A stretch of 64,000 nt of DNA from Hetaerina americana (taxonomy: Eukaryota; Arthropoda; Insecta; Odonata; Calopterygidae): contig JAKTNV010000041.1 of NCBI GenBank assembly GCA_022747635.1, forward strand, positions 2,604,501-2,668,500, written 5' to 3'. Under the pieces are notes generated by a model. That model was not told the origin of the DNA. It saw only the letters and a list, made by a program, of their open reading frames with translations, and did not search any database. The position numbers and the translations under genes were made by a program. This document shows positions 20,136 to 30,870 of this stretch, piece after piece. Within the stretch, counting starts at the first letter, position 1. Each line of letters starts with the position of its first letter.

Positions 20136-23100
20136 GTCCATACCTGCGCTTATCAGGTTAAGAAACCCTTCTACTTCCCCCACACCCTCCGTTGACCTCA
20201 GAGATATGTAAAAGGTTTTTGAATTTATGTCTATGAACCCATGAAACCCACCCACTTTCCTCCGCCAATAGGAGGAACGCTCCTCATAGGGTGCTTCATG
20301 TTTCTACCCTTCCCTCCAATTATCATTGCTCAATTCCCTCCGAAATGTGAATGATCCTAAAAAATAAAAAAAAGGTTTCCATTTACGTGAGGTCACATTC
20401 TTTATGAACAGCCAATATTCCCAAAAAGAACAACCAAATATTTTTTCAAGAATAGCAACGCAAATAGCTGCGCATTTGCTTTCCATTACTTTTAAAGAAA
20501 TTATATTGGCAACTAGTTAGGAGTATTTAGAAAGAACAGTGCAAAGTGCTTTGAATCCCTTCAAGCAAACTGTGCGAAAGGGACGGGAATAAGCGGTCGG
20601 TCCACTCTGCCCCGCAAGACGCCGTTCATTTCCCGCATTAGAATCGTTGGCGGAGACGACACTTGTCGGGCGTTGGACATGCCTTCGCTTCTATCTTTCA
20701 CCCGATTTCCGTGTTTTCTCTCGCCCGTCGCAAGTGGGTGAGGCGTCGCAATTAACGCGTTCATTTATCGGTTGGCAATGTGACCAACTTCTCCTCATTG
20801 GCGTTCAACATTTGACTTCGGTGCAATGCCAAAGTGGAGCACGCAGGCAACACTTCCGAAGACGTCGACTGTGCTCGTGAAAATTTGGAGTTACTTTTTA
20901 AAAAAGAAATATAGCAGGCTATTGCAGAGGGAAATGTGCATTGTTTTCCCATATTTTTCAAAATGTCCTCTGCGGAGAGGTGTAATGCTGGTACGTATTG
21001 TGGTTTTTCTTGGCCCGCGAGCGTCGCACACGAGGAAATATGCACCCGGGTGCCAATTTGTTCAAAAAAGGCGGTTTAATAGTTATGAAGGCGAGTCAGT
21101 GTTGGTTAAAGGTATGAGAATGCTTTTTCAAAAATATATGCGTCTGATGCTCGACGTTTCTCCCGAGAGAGGCGTTATCGGCCCTTGGTAGTAAGGGTCA
21201 TTGCCAACCAACCCTCTTTAGTAAGGACGCGTCCATTCTTCGGACGGGATCTCCGCGACCGCTACGAATTGGCAGAGCCCTTGGATCCCTCCCTTTTACC
21301 TCCAGCTGCGGCAAAAGGGAGGGGGCTCGGTTCTTCACCGTCCCTCTGCCGCCGACCCCGAGGTCAGTTCGACTTGATGTTCCCAACCGGTCCAACACCA
21401 GAGAACAAAAAAGGATCACTTCGCGAGGGACTACTCCGGAGCAACATGGTATATGGAAACACCAGAAATAGTTGGATCGTACTTGTGTATTTCCCTTCGT
21501 CCTGAAATGTCGGTGTTGATTCGGCATCGCTCACATTCGAAAGACAAATACGTCATTATTTAATTCCAGATAAGATTTAATGTAATTCAGCGCAAATGAC
21601 TTCGGATTTAGGTTGCAATCCTTAATAAATATTACTGCTAAAGCCGCTGATGAATTTCATCTAATACCCACTAAGTACGACAATCGTGAGGATGGATAGA
21701 TGGTTGGCTGGTCAAATTTAGGTAAACGTCTTTACAATATCATGCAAAGATAAAAATTTAGAAAGAATCTTTCTCATCACATCTACAGAAACGGATTGAT
21801 TGCGTTCTGACTTTTAGGGTAGTTTAAGTACATCTGGTGCAAAATATTTGGTGCATTTAGCACCAGCTGCTATCTAATGGCATGCTTGGTAAGTGACTTG
21901 TTTATTTCCAAATTTAAAGCTCAATACCAAATTTCGACGTTAGAACGAAAATTACTTTTCCTATTTACACAACAGGAATCGATTTCAATTCAATGTGATA
22001 AGGGATGGGCCAAAAATAAGTTACAACTAATAAAACCATTGCAATAGTTTGGCGAACACTGAACAAAGATAATTCCAATTGGTACCTGAAATATTAGAAT
22101 AAAGGTTCTGTAGACCTGCAAATTTTACTCCTGAACGTATAAAAGAGGGGTGTATGGGTGAACGGAATTATTATTTACGGTAAATTATTTTTTCCTGGAA
22201 TATCCGATGTGGATTCCAATAATAAACATGAAAAGCACATCCATAGAGATAGCACGAGGGTGGAAAACTTTCGCCAAAGGAATACAGAGTCCTTTATGCC
22301 AAGTTTTTCGCAGGCAACGAAAATGATACTCATTTAATTAAAGGAGCACTTCTTAGGGATAAAGCCAATTCAAGCCGATGGGAAAATAAAGCTTCCATGA
22401 ATGCGAATAAGTGGAAGCCAGTCTAAATAGGACTCAGCACCTCAATCCAGCGGAGCGTGAGGAAAGCCATTATGTGCGAAGGGCGCGAGAGAGACGGAGA
22501 AGCTTACCTGGAGTGAAAACATCTGGAGGGACAGATTTTTAATTGAAATCCTCCGTGACTTATCATCTCCCGCGAGCAATTTCGTCCGTCAAGTAGCCGA
22601 GGGTGGGAGAGAGAATAGGGAGCAACAATCGCTACCTCGGCCCCCTCACATCATTCCTCTCTTTATTCACGGCGGCGCGTCGACGGAGAACTTGGGCCCA
22701 GATTAAATGCATAAATACGCCACTGCTGCTCTCGCTCAAAAGAAGAATCCTTCGCTCGGCGAACTTCGGTCCAAGTTTTGGATCCGAGGCGAGGGGCGGT
22801 TCGGCGCGTGTCCCTGGGGGCGGCTGCCCCCCCCCCACCCGCCCCGAACCCCGGGGGGCAGAAATCGCCTCTCTCGAGATGGTGAAGGCGAAGGAAGGGG
22901 GGACCCCGTCACCTATCCCCCGCCCAACCCCTACCGCTGGCGTCATGAATGAGGGAGGGAACAGAATGACTGAATGAAAGGTATGAGCGAATCCGCCGGA
23001 GCAAATAAATACAAAGGAAGGCCGAACCGCAAAACGTCGCCAGCCCAAAAAGTCGAATGATCGCCTCGTCCCAGGATCGTCGGAATTCTGCGGTTTCTTG

Positions 23101-23387
23101 GGTTTCATTCGGGCTCGATGGCCCCTCCCCATCCGCCGCCACTTCCACTTTCCCGTTTCAATCTTTAAAACGCTTTTTAAAGGCGGTCGGTATTAATGAA
23201 CAATGTGACATAAGATTCTACGAAATAATTTCTATAAATATTTACGGACATTAAATGATAGCGTGAATTATGAGCACAAAATTTGGATTGAAAGGTTCCT
23301 CACTAGGCTTTTGATTTGAAAAATAGAAAATTGTTCGAAAAGTGAAGAGTCAGGCGTGATGTTGTCGAATCGAGTCATAAGAAAAAC
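20136..23387. other. No recognisable gene; GC-rich island
   Basis: I found no supported gene in 3.2 kb. The part from about 22600 to 23150 is GC- and CpG-rich with runs of C and G. Minus-strand frame 22632-23132 (166 codons) is long only because of this composition and shows no domain. 21185-21527 is open on both strands but also unrecognised. The island could mark a promoter. Confidence 0.4.
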
Positions 23388-23528
23388 TTCGTTGCAATTT
23401 TCCACAGTTAAAACTTTATTTCGACCATGGTTTCGATACACTCTATAATCACCAGGTGACCTGATGATGATACAGTGTATCGAAACCATGGTCGAAATAA
23501 AGTTTTAACTGTGGAAAATTGCAACGAA
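23388..23528. mobile_element. Head-to-head Penelope termini with hammerhead core
   Basis: The arms 23388-23442 and 23474-23528 are perfect inverted copies of 55 bp around a 31-base spacer. On the plus strand the spacer and right arm read CTGATGA (23461-23467), then a stem TGATAC/GTATC with a short loop, GAAA (23482-23485), CCATGGTC and then GAAATAAAG. This is the order of a type I hammerhead ribozyme as found in Penelope-like element termini. Stem I pairing is not evident, and in the opposite orientation the core is changed to CTGGTGA. No coding part is left between the arms. Confidence 0.75.
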
Positions 23529-23599
23529 ATTTTTATCAGAAAATTGTTTTTCACTTAATATCTGGTGCTAAATTACGAAGCATTGGTTTTCTTTAAGAT

Positions 23600-24265
23600 A
23601 GCAAGGATTTTGCGATTTTCCAGAAAAAAAGGAAGGCTAAGGTAAATATTGAAATAGGAGGGCAAAAACGGTTGGTGGAACAGTTTAATTTTCTCGGGAA
23701 TGTTTTGGACCAATGCGGTCAAAATAGTAAGGATAAGAATTACACTAGGGAATATAGCTTTCTTAGGAAGTAGAGACTTGATGACAGGGACGTTATATAA
23801 GGATGCAAAGAAACGCTCGCAGGATATGGAACGTAGTTTTGTACGACGCAGAAACATGGTCATTAAAGCAGGAGGATAGACGTAGATTGGAGTCTTTTGA
23901 AATGTGGGTGTGGAAAAGAATGGAGAAGGTGTAATGGAAAGAGAAGAAAACAAATGAGGAAGTACTTGGTATGGTGGGCGAAGAGAGGGGTTTGTTGGGA
24001 GAAATCCTATGGAGGCATGAAAAGTGGATAAGTGGGTTTTAATCGGCAGTGGGGTGTTGAAGACTGTAATAGAGGGGAGAGTGATAGGCAAATGAGGAAA
24101 GGGAAGGAACAGGAACGGATGTTGGGCGGGATGAAGGGAGGAAGAAAGTACTCGGAGATGAAGAGGGGCCTGATCCTAGGTTGCGAGATTGTGTTTTGGA
24201 ATCACAATAAATATTTGTTAGGTAGTTTTGTCCATCCAAAATCTACCTTAATCGGTGAATTACCT
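23600..24265 (+). mobile_element. RTE-like LINE, 3-prime third
   Basis: Starts at the segment corresponding to MRFSRKKKAKLNIKIGGQ and runs through DAETWSLKQEDRRRLESFEM and GMVGEERGLLGEILWRHEKW to the shared 3-prime end (ccttaatcggtgaattacct, ending at 24265). Several frameshifts are present. It is the only substantial plus-strand copy of this family in the window. Confidence 0.88.
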
Positions 24266-27200
24266 GTTAGAAGAATTAAAAAATGGTTTGTTACTAAATT
24301 CTGCCTTTCACGTCACACGGTAGAAATCTATTAACATGCGGTGACTCTTGTCGGACGGGATGTAAAAATAAAAATAAGTGTTTCAAGGCACCGAAAATTT
24401 GAGTTCATGAAAATGGTGATGAAATATGAGAAAACAGTTCAAACGTTGATTACAATGAAGTTATGTTCACATTTTTTTCACTTCCCTGCAAGTATACGCA
24501 TGGTTTAGCAGAGCAATAAAACTAACCAAAAGTTGTGACACGATGGCTTTCTTTCGGGATGAATGGCGAAAGCGACCCCAGAAATGAGCGCCCGTTTGCC
24601 GCCCACGTGCTTGTCGGTCGAGGGAGGAGGAGTTCATGTCGCAATCGGGCGGATCGATCGGGATGGCTTCGATCAGGAAACGAGCACTTCCGCGACCATG
24701 TTCGACTACGCCCGTCGACGGAGTGGGTGTGGGCGTGTTTGTGCGATGCAGCCAGCGAATGTCCCCAAGGGGGAGTTGGGGGGGGGGTTGCATGCGGGGG
24801 GAGAAGGATCGCCTTTTTTCCCTCCACCCCCGCCCATTTCTTAATAAAAACGAAGAAAGCAATAAAGTCGAGAGGTGCGCAATGGAGGGACGGGGAAAAA
24901 ATTAATCGCATTAAAGCGGCGGGAGAAGAAGAATGCCGAGTGAGTGATAACTCAAGATCCGAGTGGCAGCGGGGGGGTTGGACCGAGGGGTTGGGGGTGG
25001 GGGTAAGAGAAGAAGAAGGGGGAGGGGGGGTGGCTTAATATCGCGGGAAGTTTGCAGACATCGGGAAGAAAGGCGCTCACGGCGCCGAGCCAACACTTGG
25101 GCCGCGGTGGGCTCGCACGCACGCACGCGTGCGATGGAGAGAGAATGAATGGGCCCAAAGGAAGAGAGAGGGCCTTTCCAGACATGCTTGATTGCCAGGA
25201 TTTTAGGAATAAGGTAAAAAAGAAGCATATATAATACCCGTCCCATATTCTTCCGCGGGAGAGAGGGGGAGGTGGTTCTAAAGGGAGACGGTTGGAATGG
25301 AGGGAGGGAATGAAATATGGAGATGATTAACGTACGCTGAACTCTAATTAAGGTCAAGCAAAGTGATAAGTTTAAAGGAGATTGCGGGGCAGGGGAGGGG
25401 GTGAAGGAAGGAGTTGGGGTGGGCGGCGGGGGAGGCCCCGTTCCCGCGGAGGGATCTTACTACTTTTGGCGCTTCTTGCGAGCGCACCTTCCGTAATAAG
25501 AAAGCTCGCCCCGGTGGGCGGGGGAGGAGAACCCGGCGCCTGGCCGAGTTCCATCCCTCCTCCCTATCCGCCCGACTCACGAACCACGCTCCCCACCCCT
25601 GGGAGCGAGGCGCCCCTGCCGCCACTGGGCATCCCACCAATCATCAACTCGCCCTTTCATCTCTCGCCCCGGGACGGGAATCGGCGTCCGAGACTATAGC
25701 GTCCTTCGTTTCAAAGGGGTTAGCGAAACACTAAACGACTCGGGATAAAAATTACTTAAAATCACGTGGTCCTCCTTCCCTTTTTGTCATCCATGCTCCG
25801 AGGAGCTTTTTGCAGCAGGAATTCATTTGAGCACTCATAAATCGAACCTGGATCATTGGATCTTCGACCAAGAGCTCGCACTCGGTTAAGTTACCCAGAG
25901 ACCTCAATGGGTTCTCTCGGCAGAAGACTCGCAGGGGAATAGAGGGATTCGTGTGGGCGCACGCCAGCGATGATTACTCCGCTCGAGTCGCCGCAGTTTC
26001 CGCAGCTACTTCACCTCGTGCTCTTCGATCCGCGGCACCGTTTGACAGTAGAACTCACGTGATCGAAGTCATTTCTTGGGAAATACTACCGCGAGCCAAG
26101 GAGAACGGTACCAGAGGATTTCTTAATTTCACTTTTCCACGTTTGGGGCTTCCGACAAATATGTATTTATTCTGTCAAATTCCAAATATGACCATGGCAT
26201 CGAATATTAGTGCCGCCGATTGCAAATACCAGATCAACCACTGACTTCGTCGAAAAGAAGAAGGAAAGTCCGAAGGAAATCATTGCGGCTGATGTCGTGC
26301 CCGGAAGCACCACCTGCCCTCCAAACGGAGAACTTTACTCGAACTTAGGCGAAGAACTCAGCCCAAAGGCAAGGGCAAGGGGTCGAACGGTCGATTAAAA
26401 GTGTCTCCCCGGTAACAGAAGAGGGTTTGAAACGAAAGCGATCAAAACTTGACTCCATGGGGATTCAAGGGGCGCACGTGCCATGCTCAAAGAGGCATCC
26501 CCAAATGACATCAAAAAGACGTTCGGTGCAACGCTGTGATTTGCGAAGGATGTTTCTTCGTGGGCCACCGGAGAGGCGAAGTGAAACTTTTGGCACGATT
26601 TAACCTCGAAGTTTTCCATTTCTCAGTATTTATTGGCCGCGGTAATCTCAATTAAAACTCCAATTCGATCAAAAAACGACTCACAAAATGTCATTTAACC
26701 AATCCACTAAGTTCTCATTGATTTAAAAAGCAAATTTAACTTGGGCATTGTTGCTAATACATGAATTGCAAACATTTAAACATTTCTAGAAATTCAACAA
26801 TCGTACGACAAAAAACGAGTACGTGGGCATTAATGTCTGGGACAACCGATAAAACCTCTGCATGGTGTGGGACGGTCGAATGAGCGCAGGAGCGGTGCCT
26901 CGGATTGTCTCAGATTGGATGCGATGGCCTTCAAAGAGTCGGCTGAAGTCGCCGGAACACTCGTCCAGTCTCGTGATGAGACGCCCAGGAAATCAGCTTT
27001 ACTCCACCATACCTTCATAATGTCGCCAATTCCATCAATTGTCTCACGTGCTCTGAGGTCGCACGAAAATCGTTCTAAGATATAGGGGCTCAATGGCTGT
27101 CTCGTAATGGTTACGTGAAGTAGGGCACTAAAATAAAAATTAGCAAAAAATGGACCTGAGAGCCAGGATACATGCATGCGCAACATCACGTACAAGGTTA

Positions 27201-27415
27201 AAAAGATGAGAGTAAAAGGAAAAATCAGAAATTGCTCATTGTGAAAATAAATCACCACGACCAGGACTCGAATCTGAATCCCTCAAATTCGGTTCCGAGG
27301 GTTCATATTCCGTGTCCAAGCCCCTTTCCCTTATTCCCTCTCTCGCCCTAGACCACTTTCAAATTCATTAATTGAAAAGCGCTCCGGCATGGCCTATCAG
27401 AAAAATCAAAGCACC
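24266..27415. other. No recognisable gene; GC-rich island
   Basis: A GC-rich region with poly-G runs spans about 24540-25700 (notably 24776-24800, 24968-25032, 25385-25440). Long overlapping frames there, for example 24535-25038 (+), are composition artefacts. At 26830-27085 both strands are open; the minus frame reads ETIDGIGDIMKVWWSKADFL and the plus frame ESAEVAGTLVQSRDETPRKS. I could not decide the sense strand or the family. Confidence 0.4.
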
Positions 27416-27419
27416 AGCG

Positions 27420-27535
27420 CATTCTTCCGACTTCTGCACCTGGCGAAGTAAACATCGCCGCTGACGCATGGACTAGCGAACTCCAGAATGCCCTCTGGAC
27501 GGCAAGGAAACGTTCCACAAAACAACCAGTTGTGT
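27420..27535 (+). pseudogene. Jockey-like LINE, part left of Penelope insertion
   Basis: The frame reads KHQRILPTSAPGEVNIAADA then WTSELQNALWTARKRSTKQP, the linker between endonuclease and reverse transcriptase in Jockey-type ORF2. The reading continues on the other side of the Penelope element (TITRRNAARRLWPRTR from about 29060), so the LINE was split by that insertion. The endonuclease upstream is not recognisable. Confidence 0.65.
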
Positions 27536-27814
27536 CAAAATGAAATACACTATGTTATCCCACAGAAGAGCTTTATTGTACGACCCGGGTTTCGTCGAAG
27601 ATCGACATCATCAGGTACAGAATATTCCCAGTCTGGGTTTAAATACATTTTTCAAACTGTGAGAGGGGGGGCTGGAGGGGGAGAGGGAGGTTTGCAAAAA
27701 TCGTTAGGAGGTGATTGGGATGAGAGGGAGAAAGGGTTTGGGTGTGGAGATGAGTGTCCAACTTGGGAAGGTACGGCGGTTGATGGTGAGGGGAGGGGAG
27801 GCACCACAGGTGGT
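27536..27814 (-). repeat. Penelope left inverted terminal repeat
   Basis: Reverse complement of 28699-28977, same length with no indels. Contains the minus-strand hammerhead ribozyme and a purine-rich stretch (27660-27800). Confidence 0.95.
27578..27618 (-). ncRNA. Type I hammerhead ribozyme, left copy
   Basis: Exact inverted copy of the ribozyme at 28895-28935, encoded on the minus strand in the left terminal repeat. Expected cleavage is after the base complementary to position 27582. Both strands of the element can thus produce a hammerhead at their 3-prime side. Confidence 0.85.
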
Positions 27815-28698
27815 AAAGTAATAAAAATATTCAATCAGGCCTTGAATCTAGTCAACCAATCTATTCAGTTCACTACAGAATTAAAGCAAAATGGGTGCCT
27901 TAATTTTCTTGATTTAAAAATCACGCGTTCAGGCAAAAAATTAGAATTCGATATCTTCAGAAAACACATATCCACAGATCAAGTCATCCACGCAACCTCC
28001 AGACATCACCATACACAAAAACATGCAGCCTTCCATTCTCTTCTACATAGACTAATAACTATCCCCCTATCCGAAAAAAACAAGAATAAAGAACTTGGGA
28101 TAATTAAACAAATAGCCATTAGCAATGGGTACTCTTCTAGTCTTATAGACAACCTTCACAAGAAAAAGTTACCAAGGCAAGCTATCAATAATATCTATGG
28201 GGAGACAAGGGAGAGGGATAATAAATGGCAAAAACTCAACTATTTAGGAGACATTAGCCACCAAGTTATGAAACTCATGCCCGGATATAAATTCGCCTTC
28301 TACAACCGGTCCAATCTGAAAAACATGATTTGCCATACCAAAGATAGGGTGGATATCATGGAAAAAAGTGGGGTCTACAGGTTACACTGTGACGAGTGCT
28401 CTGCCATATACATTGGCCAAACAGGGCGTAAATTCAAGGAAAGGATCAAGGAACATGAAGCGTGTTTATGCAAAAAGAACCCCGCCTCCTTGTTCGCGAA
28501 ACACCTCCTTGAAGAGGAACATCAGAGTGATTTTAGACCTAAAATTTTACACTTGGAAAATAAGGGACTCAAGCTCGACTGTTTAGAGAAATTCGAAATA
28601 TTAAGAAATGTGTCCGGGTCAAATATTCTCCTTAACGATGTTATAGACTCTTCCCATTCCCCCCCCCTCCTTAACTTAGGTAAGTACCTAGGTGCTTC
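27815..28698 (+). pseudogene. Penelope-like RT C-terminus plus GIY-YIG
   Basis: The long open frame spans 27488-28861, but its first ~110 codons and the Pro-rich last ~50 codons are translations of the terminal repeats; only the middle is element protein. NQALNLVNQSIQFT, GCLNFLDLKITRSGKKLEFD and HAAFHSLLHRLITIPLSE match the RT thumb/C-terminal region; the YADD active site lies upstream and is deleted. Next comes a linker (MKLMPGYKFAFYN), a CHTKD segment, and the GIY-YIG nuclease: GVY at residues 295-297 of the open frame, YIGQTGRKFKERIKEHE from residue 308, HLLEEEHQSDFRP later. The nuclease would cut target DNA for insertion. It has no stop within the nuclease, so that domain could still be made. 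Confidence 0.88.
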
Positions 28699-28977
28699 AC
28701 CACCTGTGGTGCCTCCCCTCCCCTCACCGTCAACCGCCGTACCTTCCCAAGTTGGACACTCATCTCCACACCCTAACCCTTTCTCCCTCTCATCCCAATC
28801 ACCTCCTAACGATTTTTGCAAACCTCCCTCACCCCCTCCAGGCCCCCCTCTCACAGTTTGAAAAATGTATTTAAACCCAGACTGGGAATATTCTGTACCT
28901 GATGATGTCGATCTTCGACGAAACCCGGGTCGTACAATAAAGCTCTTCTGTGGGATAACATAGTGTATTTCATTTTG
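28699..28977 (+). repeat. Penelope right inverted terminal repeat
   Basis: Inverted partner of 27536-27814. Starts with the palindromic accacctgtggt, runs through a pyrimidine-rich stretch, and carries the plus-strand hammerhead ribozyme followed by an aataaa signal at 28936-28941. Confidence 0.95.
28895..28935 (+). ncRNA. Type I hammerhead ribozyme (Penelope)
   Basis: All conserved parts are present. Stem I is GTAC (28895-28898) pairing with GTAC (28932-28935). Then come CTGATGA (28899-28905), stem II GTCGA/TCGAC (28907-28911 and 28915-28919) with loop TCT, GAAA (28920-28923), a minimal stem III (AC...GT around CCGG) and GTC, with the expected self-cleavage after C28931. Such minimal hammerheads are established in Penelope-like elements. 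Stems I and III are short, so activity may need a dimer or tertiary contacts. Confidence 0.85.
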
Positions 28978-30870
28978 ATATGAAGCAATTCCACAAAGTT
29001 ACTATGGATACAATTAACCAAACCAGTTGTGCTTCATGCACTCCCACACGACACCATGACCTTGACACCATCACGAGGAGGAACGCCGCCCGCCGTCTTT
29101 GGCCAAGAACAAGATCTAGGAAAAGCTAATCCTTATTCAGCGCTCTCCGTAACAGAGTGTGCTTCGTGCTCAGGACATTCCGGGACATGGCCTGGAGCAG
29201 AACCATTTCTTCCCTCCCCACGGGTCAAAATGGAGACTCGCCCGTGCCCTAAAAGCGGGTGGAAAATCCACGGCTGCGCTCCCAGCCAAAGGCATCATCG
29301 CCATAACAGACAAGGGCCAATTCAACCTTTTGGAGGAAAAACTCACAGACACAAGCTACGTACCCTCCGCACCAAACAGAAGCCGACGCCTGCTGGAAGA
29401 GCATCCTCTGTGCCCCTGACAGTGAACAGGGCCCAATCACCTCGGAAGAAGTCACAGCAATCATCAATAAACTCTAAAGCCGAGAGATCGAGAGCCGCCT
29501 GGCCTGATGGCATCAGTAACAAGGTGCTGAAACACTGCCCCTCAGCCTCGCACGCATTCCTGGTGAAACTATTCAATGCTTCACTCCTGATTGGCCATTT
29601 TCCAACATGCTGGAAGTGGGCCACAATTATCATGCTCCCGAAACCAAAGAAGCAACCCGAGCTCTTTCGGCCCAAGAAGCCTGCTCAGCACCTCCGGGAA
29701 AATATTCGAGTCAGCCATCAACACCAGGCTGAACGGAATTCTCGAGGAATATCGATCGCCTGATAATCCTAGAACAGGTGGGTTTCCGAGGTCATCGCCA
29801 GATCCTGAGGCTCACAGAGGAAATGACGAGCGGCTTTAATAAACGCCATACCACTCTGGCGGTTTTCTTAGACTTGGAGGCAGCGGTCGACAGGATGTGG
29901 AGAAGAGTACTCCTGTTGAAGCTATCAAGACTACCCGTTCCCACGCACTTACTGAGAATCGTGCAGTATATCCTTGATGTAAAGGCATTCCATGTGCAGG
30001 TGCAAGGGGTAACATCACCCTTAAGACCAATCAACTCCGAGATCCTGCAGGGGCCAGTCCTCTCTCCAATCCTCTTCTCCGTGTTCGCAAACGATGTGCC
30101 CAAAACCAACGGCACTGCGATTTACCCATACGCAGAAGATACCACCATCACTCGAGGTGCTTCACCAAATGGTGCGCGCGACAAACTCCAACGCCAAAGA
30201 GAATCGTTTGAGGACTGGAGGGATGACTGGAAGCTGCAGGCCAGCACCAAAAAATTGGAACACATCTCCTCCTCGAGAAGGTCCAAGGCTATTAAAGGGC
30301 CCCCGATCCACCTGGAGACAGAATGAAAGGGTCCTCAATTCACCTGGGGACAGAATGCATACTGAGAAGAGGCGACGTGAAATATCTGGGGGTTTACCTG
30401 GACAAAAGTCTTCGTTTGACGCACCACATACGATACGCCATCGGTAAAGCAAAAGCCGCGACGAAAACCCAACGGAAGCCCTATCCTACGGACTTCGTCT
30501 CCCTCGGATCATTCTACCTCCCCTAATGAGACGATGCCTCATTTTCATCTCCACGCTCCTAGCCTACGCTGCACCCGCCTGCACTCAACATTAAATCTAA
30601 AAGGCTTCAATCTGCAGAGAAGCCGTTATTGAGAAGAACGCTCGGAACCCCATGGCTCATTAGAAACTCGGACATCAGGAAAGACTTAAATATTACTCCC
30701 CTAATGGAAACAATCAAAGGCATGGGGAAACCTACGAAAATCTAACACCCGCGACAAAGAATCCGCTGCTCGAAAACTTTTGGAGTTACGACGCCAATGA
30801 ACTCACCGCCCACCGAAGACCAAATGCGGCACACTACAACTCCCGCATTCCTGACCCAACAGGATAAAAA
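28978..30870 (+). pseudogene. Jockey-like LINE reverse transcriptase
   Basis: The order follows Jockey ORF2: TITRRNAARRLWPRTR (about 29065), WPDGISNKVLKHCPSASHAF (29500), CWKWATIIMLPKPKKQPELF (29610), then after a frameshift the RT palm: TTLAVFLDLEAAVDRMWRR (29850), ILQGPVLSPILFSVFANDVP (30040) and the active site YAEDTTI (30130; normally YADD, so the second catalytic position is altered). VKYLGVYLDKSLRLTHHI (30380) and the C-terminal PLLENFWSYDANELTAHRRP (30760) complete it. A 32-bp tandem duplication at 30294-30357 and other frameshifts break the frame. The enzyme would reverse transcribe element RNA; this copy is dead. It continues the piece at 27420-27535. Confidence 0.88.

Larger units (their letters stand above)
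27536..28977 (+). mobile_element. Penelope-like element with inverted termini
   Basis: This 1,442-bp element is bounded by inverted repeats of exactly 279 bp (27536-27814 and 28699-28977), which are nearly identical (I saw only a few differences). The internal part encodes the end of the RT domain plus a GIY-YIG nuclease. Inverted terminal repeats and GIY-YIG are both known in Penelope-like elements. The catalytic palm of the RT is missing, so it is a truncated copy. It lies in a Jockey-like LINE. Near-identity of the repeats suggests recent formation. Confidence 0.92.

Noticed and set aside
22632..23132. 166-codon minus-strand ORF
   Set aside because: Long only because of GC-rich composition; no domain, and overlapping frames on the other strand are equally open.
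27488..28861. Treating the whole 457-codon frame as one gene
   Set aside because: Its first ~110 codons and last ~50 codons are translations of the terminal inverted repeats and the flanking Jockey sequence. Only the middle part resembles Penelope protein.
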